64,000 bases of DNA from Paracoccus sulfuroxidans (GTDB taxonomy: Bacteria; Pseudomonadota; Alphaproteobacteria; Rhodobacterales; Rhodobacteraceae). The notes beneath the pieces were generated by a model, which saw only the letters and a program-made list of their open reading frames with translations, ran no database searches and was not told the origin of the DNA. Positions 45,975 through 56,439 of the stretch are shown here, one piece after another. The translations under genes and the position numbers were made by a program. How positions within the stretch are numbered: position 1 is the first letter of the stretch; each line of letters starts with the position of its first letter. The stretch is from NCBI RefSeq assembly GCF_007830335.1, contig NZ_VLKU01000014.1, positions 38,017 to 102,016 on the forward strand, given 5' to 3'.

Positions 45975-48900
45975 ATGCCCAAAAGAACCGATATCAAATC
46001 CATCATGATCATCGGCGCCGGGCCCATCGTCATCGGGCAGGCCTGCGAATTCGACTATTCGGGCGCTCAGGCGTGCAAGGCGCTGCGGGAAGAGGGCTAC
46101 CGGGTCATCCTGGTGAACTCGAACCCGGCGACCATCATGACCGACCCCGAGATGGCCGACGCCACCTATATCGAGCCGATCACCCCCGAAATGGTCGAGA
46201 AGATCATCGCCAAGGAACGCCCCGACGCGCTTTTGCCGACGATGGGCGGGCAGACCGGCCTCAACACGGCGCTGGCGCTGGCGGATATGGGCGTGCTCAA
46301 CCGCTATGGGGTCGAGCTGATCGGGGCGCAGCGCGCCGCCATCGAGATGGCCGAAGACCGGAAGCTCTTCCGCGAGGCGATGGACCGCATCGGGCTGGAA
46401 AACCCCAAGGCCGACATCATCTCGGCCCCGAAACTGCCGAACGGCAAGTTCGACATTTCCGCAGGCGTGGCCGAGGCGATGAAATCGCTCGACCACATCG
46501 GCCTGCCCGCGATTATCCGCCCCGCCTTCACGCTGGGCGGCACGGGCGGCGGCGTCGCCTATAACCGCGACGACTATGAGGCGATCATCCGCTCGGGCCT
46601 TGATGCCTCGCCGGTCGCGCAGGTGCTGGTCGACGAAAGCCTGCTGGGCTGGAAAGAATACGAGATGGAGGTCGTGCGCGACCGCAACGACAACGCCATC
46701 ATCGTCTGCTCGATTGAAAACGTCGACCCGATGGGCGTGCACACGGGCGACTCGATCACGGTCGCCCCGGCGCTGACCCTGACCGACCGCGAATACCAGC
46801 GCATGCGGAACGGCTCGATTGCCGTGCTGCGCGAGATCGGCGTCGAAACCGGCGGCTCGAACGTGCAATGGGCGATCAATCCGAAAGACGGCCGCATGGT
46901 CGTGATCGAGATGAACCCCCGCGTCAGCCGCTCCTCGGCGCTGGCGTCCAAGGCCACCGGCTTCCCGATTGCCAAGATCGCCGCGAAGCTGGCCGTCGGC
47001 TATACGCTGGATGAGCTGGACAACGACATCACCCGCGTGACGCCCGCGTCGTTCGAGCCCTCCATCGACTATGTCGTGACCAAAATCCCGCGTTTCGCGT
47101 TCGAGAAATTCCCGGGCTCCAAGCCCGAACTGACCACCGCGATGAAATCGGTGGGCGAGGTCATGGCGATTGGCCGCACCTTCCACGAGTCGCTGCAAAA
47201 GGCCCTGACCTCGATGGAGAACGGCCTGACCGGCCTCGACGACATCGAGATCCCCGGCGCGCCCGAGAAATCGGCGATCATCAAGGCCATCTCGGCCCAG
47301 ACCCCCGACCGGCTGCGCCTGATCGCGCAGGCGATGCGCCACGGGCTGACCGATGAGGAAATCCAGCACGCGACCAGCTTCGATCCGTGGTTCCTGTCGC
47401 GCCTGCGCGAGATCATCGAGGCCGAGGCAGCCGTGATCGCGGGCGGCCTTCCGAGCGATGTCGAGGGCATGCGTCACCTGAAGATGATGGGCTTCACCGA
47501 TGCCCGTCTGGCCAAGCTTGTCGGCAAATCCGAAACCGAGGTCCGCAAGGCCCGCCGCACGCAGGGCCTGCATCCGGTCTTCAAGCGCATCGACACCTGC
47601 GCCGCCGAATTCGAGGCGCAGACGCCCTATATGTATTCGACCTATGAAGCCCCCGCGATGGGCGATGTCGAAAACGAGGCGCGCCCCTCGGATCGCAAGA
47701 AGGTCGTCATCCTTGGCGGCGGTCCGAACCGGATCGGGCAGGGGATCGAGTTCGACTATTGCTGCTGCCACGCCTGCTTCTCGCTGTCGAACATCGGCTA
47801 CGAGACGATCATGATCAACTGCAACCCCGAGACCGTGTCGACCGATTACGACACCTCGGATCGCCTGTATTTCGAGCCGCTGACGCTGGAGCATGTGCTG
47901 GAAATCCTGCGCATCGAGCAGGAGAATGGCACGCTGCACGGCGTCATCGTCCAGTTCGGCGGCCAGACGCCGCTGAAGCTCGCCAATGCGCTGGAGGCCG
48001 AGGGTATCCCGATCCTCGGCACCACGCCCGACGCCATCGACCTGGCCGAGGACCGTGAGCGTTTCCAGAAGCTGCTGAACGACCTGAACCTCAAGCAGCC
48101 GATCAACGGCATCGCCAGCACCGACGCCGAGGCTCTGGCCATCGCCGCCGATGTGGGCTTCCCGCTGGTCATCCGCCCCTCCTACGTCCTTGGCGGGCGC
48201 GGGATGGAGATCGTGCGCGATATGGATCACCTGAACCGCTACATTCGCGAGGCCGTGCAGGTCTCGGGTGACAGCCCGGTGCTGCTCGACAGCTATCTGT
48301 CGGGTGCGATCGAGGTCGATGTCGATGCGCTCTCGGACGGCAAGACTGTCCACGTCGCGGGCATCATGGAGCATATCGAGGAAGCGGGCGTCCATTCGGG
48401 CGACTCGGCCTGCTCGCTGCCGCCTCATACGCTCAGCCCCGAGATCATCACCGAGCTGAAGCGGCAGACCGTCGAAATGGCGAAGGCGCTGAACGTCGTG
48501 GGCCTGATGAACGTGCAATTCGCGATCAAGGACGACACGATTTATGTCCTTGAAGTGAACCCGCGCGCATCGCGCACCGTGCCCTTCGTCGCCAAGGCCA
48601 CCGACAGCGCGATTGCGTCGATCGCCGCGCGCCTGATGGCGGGTGAGCCGATGCAGGCTTTCCCGGCACGCGCGCCCTATCCGGCAGGCGTCGGCCCCGA
48701 CGATCCGCTGCCCTTCGCCGATCCGATGACGCTGGCTGACCCGAACACCCCCTGGTATTCGGTGAAAGAGGCCGTGCTGCCGTTCGCCCGCTTCCCCGGC
48801 GTCGACACGCTCTTGGGGCCGGAAATGCGTTCGACCGGCGAGGTCATGGGCTGGGACCGCACCTTCGCCCGAGCCTTCCTGAAGGCGCAGATGGGGGCAG

Positions 48901-49307
48901 GGGTGCAGCTTCCCGATGCGGGCCGCGTCTTCATTTCCGTGAAGGATGCCGACAAGACCGAGGATCTGGCCAATGCCGCCCGCGATCTGGTCGCCATGGG
49001 CTTCACGCTGGTTGCGACCGGCGGCACCGCGACCTTCCTGAACGCGCAGGGCGTCGCCTCCGAGCAGGTCAACAAGGTCTATGAGGGCCGTCCGAACATC
49101 GTCGACCGCATGAAGAACGACGATATCGCCATGGTCCTGAACACCACCGAGGGCGCGCAGGCCATCGCGGATTCGCGCGAAATCCGCGCGGTCGCGCTTT
49201 ATGACAAGATCCCCTATTTCACCACCGCCGCAGGCAGTATCGCGGCCGTCGCCGCCATCAAGTCGCGTGGCGAAGGCGAGGTGGGCGTCCGCGCGCTGCA
49301 AGCCTGA
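45975..49307 (+). CDS. carB: Carbamoyl-phosphate synthase large subunit
   Basis: Makes carbamoyl phosphate from bicarbonate, ammonia (from CarA) and two ATP, feeding arginine and pyrimidine synthesis. The 1,110-residue product has two ATP-grasp halves. The first starts [20 protein letters not shown] and contains [17 protein letters not shown]; the second starts [18 protein letters not shown] and contains [19 protein letters not shown]-terminal MGS-like allosteric domain follows ([17 protein letters not shown]). The ATG at 45975 follows GAGGA. carA is not adjacent. Confidence 0.98.
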   Translation: MPKRTDIKSIMIIGAGPIVIGQACEFDYSGAQACKALREEGYRVILVNSNPATIMTDPEMADATYIEPITPEMVEKIIAKERPDALLPTMGGQTGLNTALALADMGVLNRYGVELIGAQRAAIEMAEDRKLFREAMDRIGLENPKADIISAPKLPNGKFDISAGVAEAMKSLDHIGLPAIIRPAFTLGGTGGGVAYNRDDYEAIIRSGLDASPVAQVLVDESLLGWKEYEMEVVRDRNDNAIIVCSIENVDPMGVHTGDSITVAPALTLTDREYQRMRNGSIAVLREIGVETGGSNVQWAINPKDGRMVVIEMNPRVSRSSALASKATGFPIAKIAAKLAVGYTLDELDNDITRVTPASFEPSIDYVVTKIPRFAFEKFPGSKPELTTAMKSVGEVMAIGRTFHESLQKALTSMENGLTGLDDIEIPGAPEKSAIIKAISAQTPDRLRLIAQAMRHGLTDEEIQHATSFDPWFLSRLREIIEAEAAVIAGGLPSDVEGMRHLKMMGFTDARLAKLVGKSETEVRKARRTQGLHPVFKRIDTCAAEFEAQTPYMYSTYEAPAMGDVENEARPSDRKKVVILGGGPNRIGQGIEFDYCCCHACFSLSNIGYETIMINCNPETVSTDYDTSDRLYFEPLTLEHVLEILRIEQENGTLHGVIVQFGGQTPLKLANALEAEGIPILGTTPDAIDLAEDRERFQKLLNDLNLKQPINGIASTDAEALAIAADVGFPLVIRPSYVLGGRGMEIVRDMDHLNRYIREAVQVSGDSPVLLDSYLSGAIEVDVDALSDGKTVHVAGIMEHIEEAGVHSGDSACSLPPHTLSPEIITELKRQTVEMAKALNVVGLMNVQFAIKDDTIYVLEVNPRASRTVPFVAKATDSAIASIAARLMAGEPMQAFPARAPYPAGVGPDDPLPFADPMTLADPNTPWYSVKEAVLPFARFPGVDTLLGPEMRSTGEVMGWDRTFARAFLKAQMGAGVQLPDAGRVFISVKDADKTEDLANAARDLVAMGFTLVATGGTATFLNAQGVASEQVNKVYEGRPNIVDRMKNDDIAMVLNTTEGAQAIADSREIRAVALYDKIPYFTTAAGSIAAVAAIKSRGEGEVGVRALQA

Positions 49308-49332
49308 GGCTTTTCGCCGGGATGGAACAAGA

Positions 49333-49364
49333 AAGGGGCGCAACGGGAAACCGCCGCGCCCCTT
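49333..49364 (+). terminator. Hairpin after carB
   Basis: AAGGGGCGC (49333-49341) and GCGCCCCTT (49356-49364), followed by CTACC. It probably ends carB transcription. Confidence 0.65.
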
Positions 49365-49455
49365 CTACCATGTGACCATTTAACCAAACACGAACCGGAA
49401 ACGGTTTACTCAGCAAACATCGCATTCAAACCTACAGGTTTGACGACAGTACCGA

Positions 49456-51306
49456 TCACAGGATGAAGTCTCCTGCGTCGTAATAGCCCGCCAGCACGCT
49501 GCCATCAGCGATCCGGATCGAGATCTCATAGCCCGGGGTGCCGTCGACATTCGCCCTGAGCCAGGTGTCGGTGCCCACGTTTTCCAGCCACATCCGCCCG
49601 GCTCCGCCCGCGCTCGTCCCGTTGAAGACGAAGGCCTGATTGCCTGCGACCAGCGCATTGGCATCGATCCCCGAGAGGTCGATGCGATCTTCGGCCATGC
49701 CTGCGGGCTGGTCTCCGGCCCCCTGGAAGTCCAGGATCGTATCAAAGCCTCCGACCGGACTATCCGCGACCATCGTGAACGCAAAGACATCATTTCCTGC
49801 GCCGCCGGTCAGCACATCCTGCCCAAGACCGCCGATCAGCCGGTCATTCCCGGCATCGCCCCGCAGCGTATCCAGCCCGGACAGGCCCGAGAGCGTGTCG
49901 GCACCCGCTCCGCCCTCGATGACATTGGCGACGGCTGTTCCGGTGACGCGGTCGTTGCCCGCGCCCATGCGTGCATTCTCGAACCCGGTGAAGAATTCGG
50001 TGGCATATTGTGTGGCCCCGGTGGCCATGTTCAGGACGTAGTTGCCAACCGCGCTGCTGATGTCGACAAGGTCGATCCCGGCGCCGCCGATCAGCGTCTC
50101 GGTCAGGCCGCCGCCTGCGCGAATGGTGTCGTTGCCCGCGCCACCGTCGAAGACCCCGAACCCGGCCGAGCCGATCAGGTCGTTGCCGGTGAAGCCGTTG
50201 ATCGTGTCGGTGCCGCCCCAGCTAAACAACTGGTCGTCGCCGTCACCGCCCGCGATGAAGTCATCGCCGCCGCCGCCATGAATGGTGTCATTGCCCGCAG
50301 CGCCGACAAGATAGTCATTGCCAGCCCTGCCGTGGATGTAGTCGTCACCACTGGCCCCCATGATCCGATTGTCGGCCGACGATCCTTCGACCGAGTTGTC
50401 GCCATTGCCCAGCAACAGATTTTCCAGATTATCGGCCGAGTTGCCCTGATTGGTCGCACCGGTTTCAAGGTTGATGGAATAATTGCCGCTGTAGGAGCGG
50501 GTGTCCAGCCAGTCGACTCCGTCACCGCCATTCAGATAGGCCGAACCCATCGTGACGACCTGCATCGTGTCGTTCCCGTCCGAGCCAAAGTAATAGCCGT
50601 CGTCTCGGACGCGCAGAAGATCGTTGCCCGCGCCACCCGACAGCGTGTCGTGCCCGCCCATGCCGTCGAGGTAGTCGTTGCCATCGCTGGAATTAAGGTA
50701 GTTGGCGTCCGTGGTGCCACGAAGCGTGTCATTGCCCGTGCCGGTAGAGAGGCTTTCGAACTCGATGAAGTATTCACCCAAGAAATTCGTGGCCCCGGTT
50801 GCCAGATCGACCCGGTAATTGGCACTCACCAGGCTGGTGTTGAGCCAGTCGTAACCGCTGCCGCCGATCAAAGTCTCGGCAAGGCCATCGCCCGCATAGA
50901 TGTAGTCATTGCCTGCGTCGCCGTTGTAATAGCCACGGCCCGAGGAATAGATCGTGTCGTTCCCGGCGCCGCCATAGATTGTATCCGAGGTGAACCACGA
51001 GGACGGTCCGGCGCGCAGGATGTCATTGCCGCTGCCGCCGTCCAGGTAGTCGCTGTCCTCTCCTCCGTCGAGGGAGTCGTTGTCCAACCCGCCATAGAGC
51101 GTGTCTCGACCCGTGCCGCCGGTCAGCGTGTCATTGCCGCTATCGCCCCAAAGCGTGTCATTCCCCGCGGCCCCGGACAGAATATCGTTCCCGGCATGGC
51201 CATCGACCCAGTCGTTCCCCTCCAGTGCCCAGACGGTATTGTTGTTGTCGTTGCCGTGATAGGTGTCGTTGCCGTTGGTTAAAATGGTAATGGGAAACAG
51301 TCCCAT
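49456..51306 (-). CDS. RTX-type calcium-binding protein
   Basis: A 616-residue acidic protein made largely of GGxGxD nonapeptides (GGAGNDTIYS, GGSGNDILRA, GGGGDDFIAG). No N-terminal signal is visible. The C-terminus (YDAGDFIL) with an aspartate-rich fold is typical of type I secretion substrates. The RTX blocks are interrupted three times by a related ~35-residue unit containing TGATN or TGATQ and then FE(S/N). GGAGGAG upstream sets the ATG at 51306. No type I secretion genes lie in the window. It may be an adhesin, protease-less surface protein or matrix component. Confidence 0.85.
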   Translation of the reverse strand: MGLFPITILTNGNDTYHGNDNNNTVWALEGNDWVDGHAGNDILSGAAGNDTLWGDSGNDTLTGGTGRDTLYGGLDNDSLDGGEDSDYLDGGSGNDILRAGPSSWFTSDTIYGGAGNDTIYSSGRGYYNGDAGNDYIYAGDGLAETLIGGSGYDWLNTSLVSANYRVDLATGATNFLGEYFIEFESLSTGTGNDTLRGTTDANYLNSSDGNDYLDGMGGHDTLSGGAGNDLLRVRDDGYYFGSDGNDTMQVVTMGSAYLNGGDGVDWLDTRSYSGNYSINLETGATNQGNSADNLENLLLGNGDNSVEGSSADNRIMGASGDDYIHGRAGNDYLVGAAGNDTIHGGGGDDFIAGGDGDDQLFSWGGTDTINGFTGNDLIGSAGFGVFDGGAGNDTIRAGGGLTETLIGGAGIDLVDISSAVGNYVLNMATGATQYATEFFTGFENARMGAGNDRVTGTAVANVIEGGAGADTLSGLSGLDTLRGDAGNDRLIGGLGQDVLTGGAGNDVFAFTMVADSPVGGFDTILDFQGAGDQPAGMAEDRIDLSGIDANALVAGNQAFVFNGTSAGGAGRMWLENVGTDTWLRANVDGTPGYEISIRIADGSVLAGYYDAGDFIL

Positions 51307-51498
51307 CTTCTCCTCCACCGTTTAAACTGCAGATGACGTGTCCCGAACGCGGATGACGCTGACACATGCCCCGTGAATCGGGCGTGAAAGCCGAACGGCG
51401 TTTCCGCGAAAAATCAGTGCCTGCGTCTATGTCGGCCAAATCACCCAAGACGCGCGCTTTTCCCTTGACGACGCCTGCGTCCAAGGCAGGCTGTCGCC

Positions 51499-52569
51499 AT
51501 GAAAAACGTCGACTTTCTGATCATCGGTGGCGGCATCGCGGGTGTCTCGGCGGCCGCCCGACTGGCCCCTCATGGCACAACCGCGCTGCTTGAGGCGGAA
51601 ACCAGCCTTGCCTATCACGCCTCGGGCCGCTCGGCCGCGCTTTATGAGCCGCATTACGGCCCGCCCGCCATCGTGGAACTCAGCCTTGCCTCGGGAGCTG
51701 AGCTTGGGGCGATGGGGGTGCTGTCGCCGCGCGGCGTGATGCTGGTGGCCGCACCGGAGGAAATCGAGGCCTTCGATGCCGAGGCCGATCAGATGAACAT
51801 GCCCCTGATCGACCCAGAGGCTGCGGTCGCCGCCTTTCCGGCGCTGGACCCGGCCCGCGTGGCGCGGGCGGCAAAGGCCGATCACGCGCAGGATATCGAC
51901 ACCGACCTGTTGATCCAGACCCATCGCAAGACCGCCCGCAGCCACGGGGCTGAGATCCTGACCGGCGCGCCGGTAGCCGCCGTGATGCGGCAGGGCGGGC
52001 GCTGGCAGGTCACGAGCGGGCAGGGCGAATTTTCGGCCAGGGTGCTGGTGAATGCGGCGGGCGCCTGGGCGGATGTGATCGCCCGCATGGCCGGGGTTGC
52101 CCCGCTGGGCATCCAGCCCAAGCGCCGCTCGATGGCGCGCATTCCGGCACCGGGCGGGCTTGATGTCTCGGGCTGGCCGATGCTTCTGGGCATGAACGAG
52201 GGCTGGTATGCCAAGCCCGACGCGGGTGCGATGATCGTCTCGCCCAGCGAGGCCGACCCGGCCGAGCCGCATGATGCCTGGCCCGATGACATGGTGCTGG
52301 CCGAGGGGCTCGCGCGCTATGAGGCGATGATGCGCTTCCCCGTCACGCGGATGATCGCCAGCTGGGCGGGTCTGCGCAGCTTCGCGCCTGACGGCAGCCC
52401 GGCCTATGGGCGTGACCCGGATCAGCCCGATTTCATCTGGTTCGCGGGGCAGGGCGGCTATGGGTTCCAGTCCTCGGCGGCGGCGGCCAGCTTCATCGCC
52501 GATACCGTGCTGGGCCGTCCGACCGATGCGACACTGGCGCGGCGGCTGGACCCGGCCCGCTTCCGCTGA
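51499..52569 (+). CDS. FAD-dependent D-amino-acid-oxidase-like oxidoreductase
   Basis: A 356-residue DAO-fold protein. The N-terminal FAD motif is DFLIIGGGIAGVSAAARL, followed by LEAETSLAYHASGRSAALYE. The C-terminal block has FIWFAGQGGYGFQSSAAAASF, near the flavin and substrate. Family members oxidise glycine, sarcosine or D-amino acids, or act as D-amino-acid or D-2-hydroxy acid dehydrogenases. No electron-acceptor partner is adjacent. aroC follows after 74 bp. Confidence 0.88.
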   Translation: MKNVDFLIIGGGIAGVSAAARLAPHGTTALLEAETSLAYHASGRSAALYEPHYGPPAIVELSLASGAELGAMGVLSPRGVMLVAAPEEIEAFDAEADQMNMPLIDPEAAVAAFPALDPARVARAAKADHAQDIDTDLLIQTHRKTARSHGAEILTGAPVAAVMRQGGRWQVTSGQGEFSARVLVNAAGAWADVIARMAGVAPLGIQPKRRSMARIPAPGGLDVSGWPMLLGMNEGWYAKPDAGAMIVSPSEADPAEPHDAWPDDMVLAEGLARYEAMMRFPVTRMIASWAGLRSFAPDGSPAYGRDPDQPDFIWFAGQGGYGFQSSAAAASFIADTVLGRPTDATLARRLDPARFR

Positions 52570-52643
52570 GGCCGGCCCTCCAAGGATAACCGTTGCCCCT
52601 TCGCCCCGTGGCGGCTATCGCAGGGGCGAAAGGGCAGGGTAAT

Positions 52644-53744
52644 ATGAGCTTCAACACATTCGGTCGCGTTTTCCGCTTCACCACCTGGGGCGAAAGCCAC
52701 GGGCCCGCGCTTGGCGCGACGGTCGACGGCTGCCCTCCCGGGATCGAGCTGGACGAGGCGTTCATCCAGCAGTTCCTTGACCGGCGCAAACCCGGCACCT
52801 CGCGCTTCACCACGCAGCGCAAGGAACCCGATCAGGTCCGGATTCTGTCGGGCGTGTTTGAAGGCCGCACCACCGGCACGCCGATCCAGCTGATGATCGA
52901 GAACACCGACCAGCGCAGCAAGGATTACGGCGACATCGCGCAGGCCTACCGGCCCGGGCATGCCGATATTGCCTATCAGTTGAAATACGGCATCCGCGAT
53001 TATCGCGGCGGCGGGCGATCCAGTGCGCGCGAGACGGCGGCGCGGGTGGCGGCGGGCGGCGTGGCGCAGGCCGTGCTGCGCGACCTGCTGCCCGACCTGC
53101 AGATCATCGGCTATATGGTCCAGATGGGCACGCTGCATCTGGATCGCAGCCGCTTTGACGCAGGCCAGATCGGCCAGAACCCGTTCTTCCTGCCCGATGC
53201 CGCCGCAGTCCCGGAATGGGAAAGCTATCTGGACGGCATCCGCAAGGCGCAGAACAGCGTCGGTGCCGCCATCGAGGTGCTGGTCAGGCACTGCCCGCCC
53301 GGCCTTGGCGCGCCGATCTATGCCAAGCTCGACACCGATCTGGCCGCCGCGATGATGTCGATCAATGCCGTCAAAGGCGTCGAGATCGGCGAGGGCATGG
53401 GGGCCGCCGCCCTGACCGGGACCGAGAATGCCGATGAGATCCGCATGGGCAATGACGGCCCGCGCTTCCTGTCGAATCATGCGGGTGGCATTCTGGGCGG
53501 CATCTCGACCGGGCAGGACATTGTGGTGCGATTCTCGGTCAAGCCGACCAGCTCGATCCTGACGCCGCGCCAGACGATCAACTCGAAGGGCGATGAGATC
53601 GACCTGATCACCAAGGGCCGTCACGATCCCTGCGTGGGGATTCGCGCCGTGCCGATCGCCGAGGCGATGGCGGCCTGCGTCATTCTGGATCACCTGATGC
53701 TGGACCGTGCCCAGACCGGCGGAAATCGCGGTGAAATCGGCTGA
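52644..53744 (+). CDS. aroC: Chorismate synthase
   Basis: Last step of the shikimate pathway, converting EPSP to chorismate with reduced FMN. The 366-residue product has [53 protein letters not shown] and the late [18 protein letters not shown]. The start at 52644 (MSFNTFGR) is preferred; an upstream frame adds a non-homologous extension. Confidence 0.98.
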   Translation: MSFNTFGRVFRFTTWGESHGPALGATVDGCPPGIELDEAFIQQFLDRRKPGTSRFTTQRKEPDQVRILSGVFEGRTTGTPIQLMIENTDQRSKDYGDIAQAYRPGHADIAYQLKYGIRDYRGGGRSSARETAARVAAGGVAQAVLRDLLPDLQIIGYMVQMGTLHLDRSRFDAGQIGQNPFFLPDAAAVPEWESYLDGIRKAQNSVGAAIEVLVRHCPPGLGAPIYAKLDTDLAAAMMSINAVKGVEIGEGMGAAALTGTENADEIRMGNDGPRFLSNHAGGILGGISTGQDIVVRFSVKPTSSILTPRQTINSKGDEIDLITKGRHDPCVGIRAVPIAEAMAACVILDHLMLDRAQTGGNRGEIG

Positions 53745-53793
53745 AACGCCGGGAGAAAACGGACCGCTGTGGAAAATCTTAGCGAATCGTGAA

Positions 53794-53811
53794 TTGTCGC
53801 ATAGCTGTTAC
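53794..53811 (+). promoter_or_regulatory. PhoB box upstream of pstS
   Basis: TTGTCGC (53794-53800) and CTGTTAC (53805-53811) are 7-bp half-sites with the 4-bp spacer ATAG, giving the 11-bp period of Pho boxes. It lies 85 bp before the pstS ATG. It implies PhoB activation of the operon, including phoB itself. Confidence 0.7.
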
Positions 53812-53895
53812 AATTTCTTCGCATAAGCGTCGCAGCGGGCCTTTAGGGGTCTGACAGGCTGAACCAAGCCCAACGAAGCTGTCAGGAGAGATCCT

Positions 53896-54909
53896 ATGAA
53901 ATCCGTGAAATTCACCGTCTCTGCCCTTGCCGTCATTGCTGCATCGGCAACGGCCGCTGCCGCCCGTGATCAGATCCAGGTCGCCGGCTCGTCGACGGTG
54001 CTGCCGTATTCGACCATCGTCGCCGAAGCCTTCGGCGAGAACACCGACTTTCCGACCCCCGTGGTCGAATCGGGCGGGTCGTCGGCAGGTCTGAAGAAGT
54101 TCTGCGAAGGCGTGGGCGAAAACACCATCGACATCGCGAACTCTTCGCGCCCGATCAAGGACTCCGAGCGCGAGGCCTGCGCCGCCGCCGGTGTCGCCGA
54201 CATCATGGAAGTCCGCATCGGCTATGACGGCATCGTCTTCGCCAGCGACACCAGCTCGAACGACTTCGCCTTCACCCCGGCTGACTGGTTCAACGCGCTG
54301 GCCGCCGAGGTCGTCAAGGACGGTCAGGTCGTCAAGAACCCCTACACCAAGTGGAACGAAATCCGCGCCGAGCTGCCCGACCAGGAAATCCTGGCCTTCG
54401 TGCCGGGCACCAAGCACGGCACCCGTGAAGTCTTCGAAGAGAAGGTGATCCACGCGGGCTGTGAAGAAGCTGGCGCCGCCGAAGTCTTCGGCGAAGAAAA
54501 AGCCAAGGAAGCCTGCGTCGCGCTGCGCACCGATGGCAAGTCGGTCGACATCGACGGCGACTATACCGAGACCCTGGCCCGCATCGCCTCGGCGAAGAAC
54601 GGCATCGGCGTCTTCGGCCTGTCCTTCTATGAGAACAACACCGACAAGCTGAAAGTGGCGACCATGTCGGGCGTCACGCCCTCGACCGAGAGCATCGCCT
54701 CGGGCGAATACCCGGTCTCGCGCCCGCTGTTCTTCTACGTCAAGAAAGCCCATATCGGCACTGTCCCGGGCCTGAAAGAATTCGCTGAATTCTTCGTCTC
54801 GGACGAGATCGCTGGCCCCGAGGGCCCGCTGGCCGCCTATGGCCTCGTGTCGGACCCCGAGCTGGCCACCGTCCAGCAGGCGGTCGCTGACGAAGTCACG
54901 ATGCAGTAA
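53896..54909 (+). CDS. pstS: Phosphate-binding periplasmic protein PstS
   Basis: A 337-residue binding protein with a signal peptide (about 1-23, ATAAAA). The phosphate-binding P-loop-like GSSTVLPYSTI, SGGSSAGLKKFCEG and DIANSSRPIKDSE are present. Its length and arrangement fit the alphaproteobacterial PstS branch. It heads pstSCAB-phoU-phoB, preceded by a PhoB box. Confidence 0.96.
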   Translation: MKSVKFTVSALAVIAASATAAAARDQIQVAGSSTVLPYSTIVAEAFGENTDFPTPVVESGGSSAGLKKFCEGVGENTIDIANSSRPIKDSEREACAAAGVADIMEVRIGYDGIVFASDTSSNDFAFTPADWFNALAAEVVKDGQVVKNPYTKWNEIRAELPDQEILAFVPGTKHGTREVFEEKVIHAGCEEAGAAEVFGEEKAKEACVALRTDGKSVDIDGDYTETLARIASAKNGIGVFGLSFYENNTDKLKVATMSGVTPSTESIASGEYPVSRPLFFYVKKAHIGTVPGLKEFAEFFVSDEIAGPEGPLAAYGLVSDPELATVQQAVADEVTMQ

Positions 54910-54978
54910 GCACTTCTTCGGGCGGGGCCAGAGGCCTCGCCCGTTCCACCCATCCGAACCCAAAGATCCGAGGCCATC

Positions 54979-56439
54979 ATGCCCGTTAGCTGGATCGCGT
55001 CATGCGTCATCGCTCTTGCGGTGGTGGGGTATATCATTGGTCGCATGCGAGCTGTCTCGCAGGCTGGCGGTGATACGCGGCGCCTTCATTCGCGTACCAA
55101 TTATTACGGCTGGAATGTCGCCCTTTTCACGGCGATTCCAGCCCTTGTGCTTATTCTGATCTGGCAATTCGTGCAGCCTCCGCTGGTGCTGCAATCGGCG
55201 CTTGGAAAAGTGCCGGAAGCCGCCAGCGCCGAGGTCTCGAACCAGAGCCTCTTCGTCTCGGACGTGCTGCGGACGGCGAATTCGCTGGACCGCGCCATCT
55301 CGCGCAAGGTCCTGACGGCGGATGAGGTCACCGGCCTCACGCTGGAAAACAAGGACGCGCTGGCCAAGATGACGGCGGCGCAGCTGCCGCTGGCGACCAG
55401 CGTCAACGCGACCGTGCTTACGGCCGCGCAGGACTATGTGGCGACCTCGCGCATGGGCAACACGATCCTTGGCATCGCCGCGCTGGTGCTGGGTCTGGGC
55501 GGCTTCGCCTTCGCCTATCTGCGCATCAACCCCGCCTTCCGCGCCCGCAATGTGGTCGAGAGCTTCGTCAAGGGCATGCTGATCGCTTCGGCCAGCATCG
55601 CGATCTTCACGACGCTGGGCATCGTGCTGTCGATGCTGTTCGAAAGCGGCAACTTCTTCAGCCAGTATCCCTGGCAGGACTTCTTCTTCGGCACCACCTG
55701 GTCGCCGAAATTCGGCGGCGGCTCGCAGCTGGGCATCCTGCCGCTGGTCTGGGGCACGCTCTATATCTCGTTCATCGCGCTGGCGGTGGCGGTTCCGATC
55801 GGGCTGTTCGCGGCGATCTATATGTCGGAATACGCCTCGCCCCGTCTGCGCTCGGTCGCCAAGCCCCTGATCGAGATCCTCGCGGGCATCCCGACCATCG
55901 TTTACGGCCTCTTCGCGCTGATCACCGTCGGCCCGATGCTGCGCGATTACTTTGCGCAACCTCTGGGCCTCGGGAACTCGGGTTCCTCGGTGATGACGGC
56001 CGGTCTGGTCATGGGCATCATGCTGATCCCCTTCGTCAGCTCGCTCTCGGATGACATCATCAACGCCGTGCCCCAAAGCCTGCGCGACGGCGCGCTTGGC
56101 CTTGGCTCGACGCCCTCTGAGACCGTGCGCAAGGTCGTGCTGCCCGCCGCCCTTCCGGGCATCGTCGGCGCCATCCTTCTGGCCGCGTCCCGCGCCATCG
56201 GCGAGACGATGATCGTGGTCATGGGGGCAGGGGCCGCCGCGAAGCTGGATCTGAACCCGTTCGAGGCGATGACGACAATCACCGTCAAGATCGTCAGCCA
56301 GCTGACCGGCGACACCGATTTCGCCGCACCCGAAACGCTGGTCGCCTTCGCCCTTGGCCTGACGCTGTTCGTGGTGACGCTGGGGCTGAACATCGTCGCG
56401 CTCTATGTCGTGCGCAAGTACCGGGAGCAGTATGAATGA
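54979..56439 (+). CDS. pstC: Phosphate ABC transporter permease PstC
   Basis: A 486-residue permease, longer than the ~320 of enteric PstC. The N-terminal ~200 residues carry two extra membrane segments and a periplasmic helical region, as in other Rhodobacterales. The permease core has AAIYMSEYASPRLRSVAKPLIE, and the coupling loop GALGLGSTPSETVRKVVLPAA. It overlaps pstA by ATGA. Confidence 0.95.
   Translation: MPVSWIASCVIALAVVGYIIGRMRAVSQAGGDTRRLHSRTNYYGWNVALFTAIPALVLILIWQFVQPPLVLQSALGKVPEAASAEVSNQSLFVSDVLRTANSLDRAISRKVLTADEVTGLTLENKDALAKMTAAQLPLATSVNATVLTAAQDYVATSRMGNTILGIAALVLGLGGFAFAYLRINPAFRARNVVESFVKGMLIASASIAIFTTLGIVLSMLFESGNFFSQYPWQDFFFGTTWSPKFGGGSQLGILPLVWGTLYISFIALAVAVPIGLFAAIYMSEYASPRLRSVAKPLIEILAGIPTIVYGLFALITVGPMLRDYFAQPLGLGNSGSSVMTAGLVMGIMLIPFVSSLSDDIINAVPQSLRDGALGLGSTPSETVRKVVLPAALPGIVGAILLAASRAIGETMIVVMGAGAAAKLDLNPFEAMTTITVKIVSQLTGDTDFAAPETLVAFALGLTLFVVTLGLNIVALYVVRKYREQYE

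Noticed and set aside
45765..49343. A 1,192-codon open frame antisense to carB
   Set aside because: Its composition is rich in Arg, His, Gly and Asp with no domain, as expected from the complement of a high-GC gene with strong third-position bias. carB on the other strand is unmistakable.
50008..51282. A plus-strand frame of about 420 codons opposite the RTX gene
   Set aside because: Made of Val/Ala/Ile runs that mirror the Gly-Asp repeats; no start signal.
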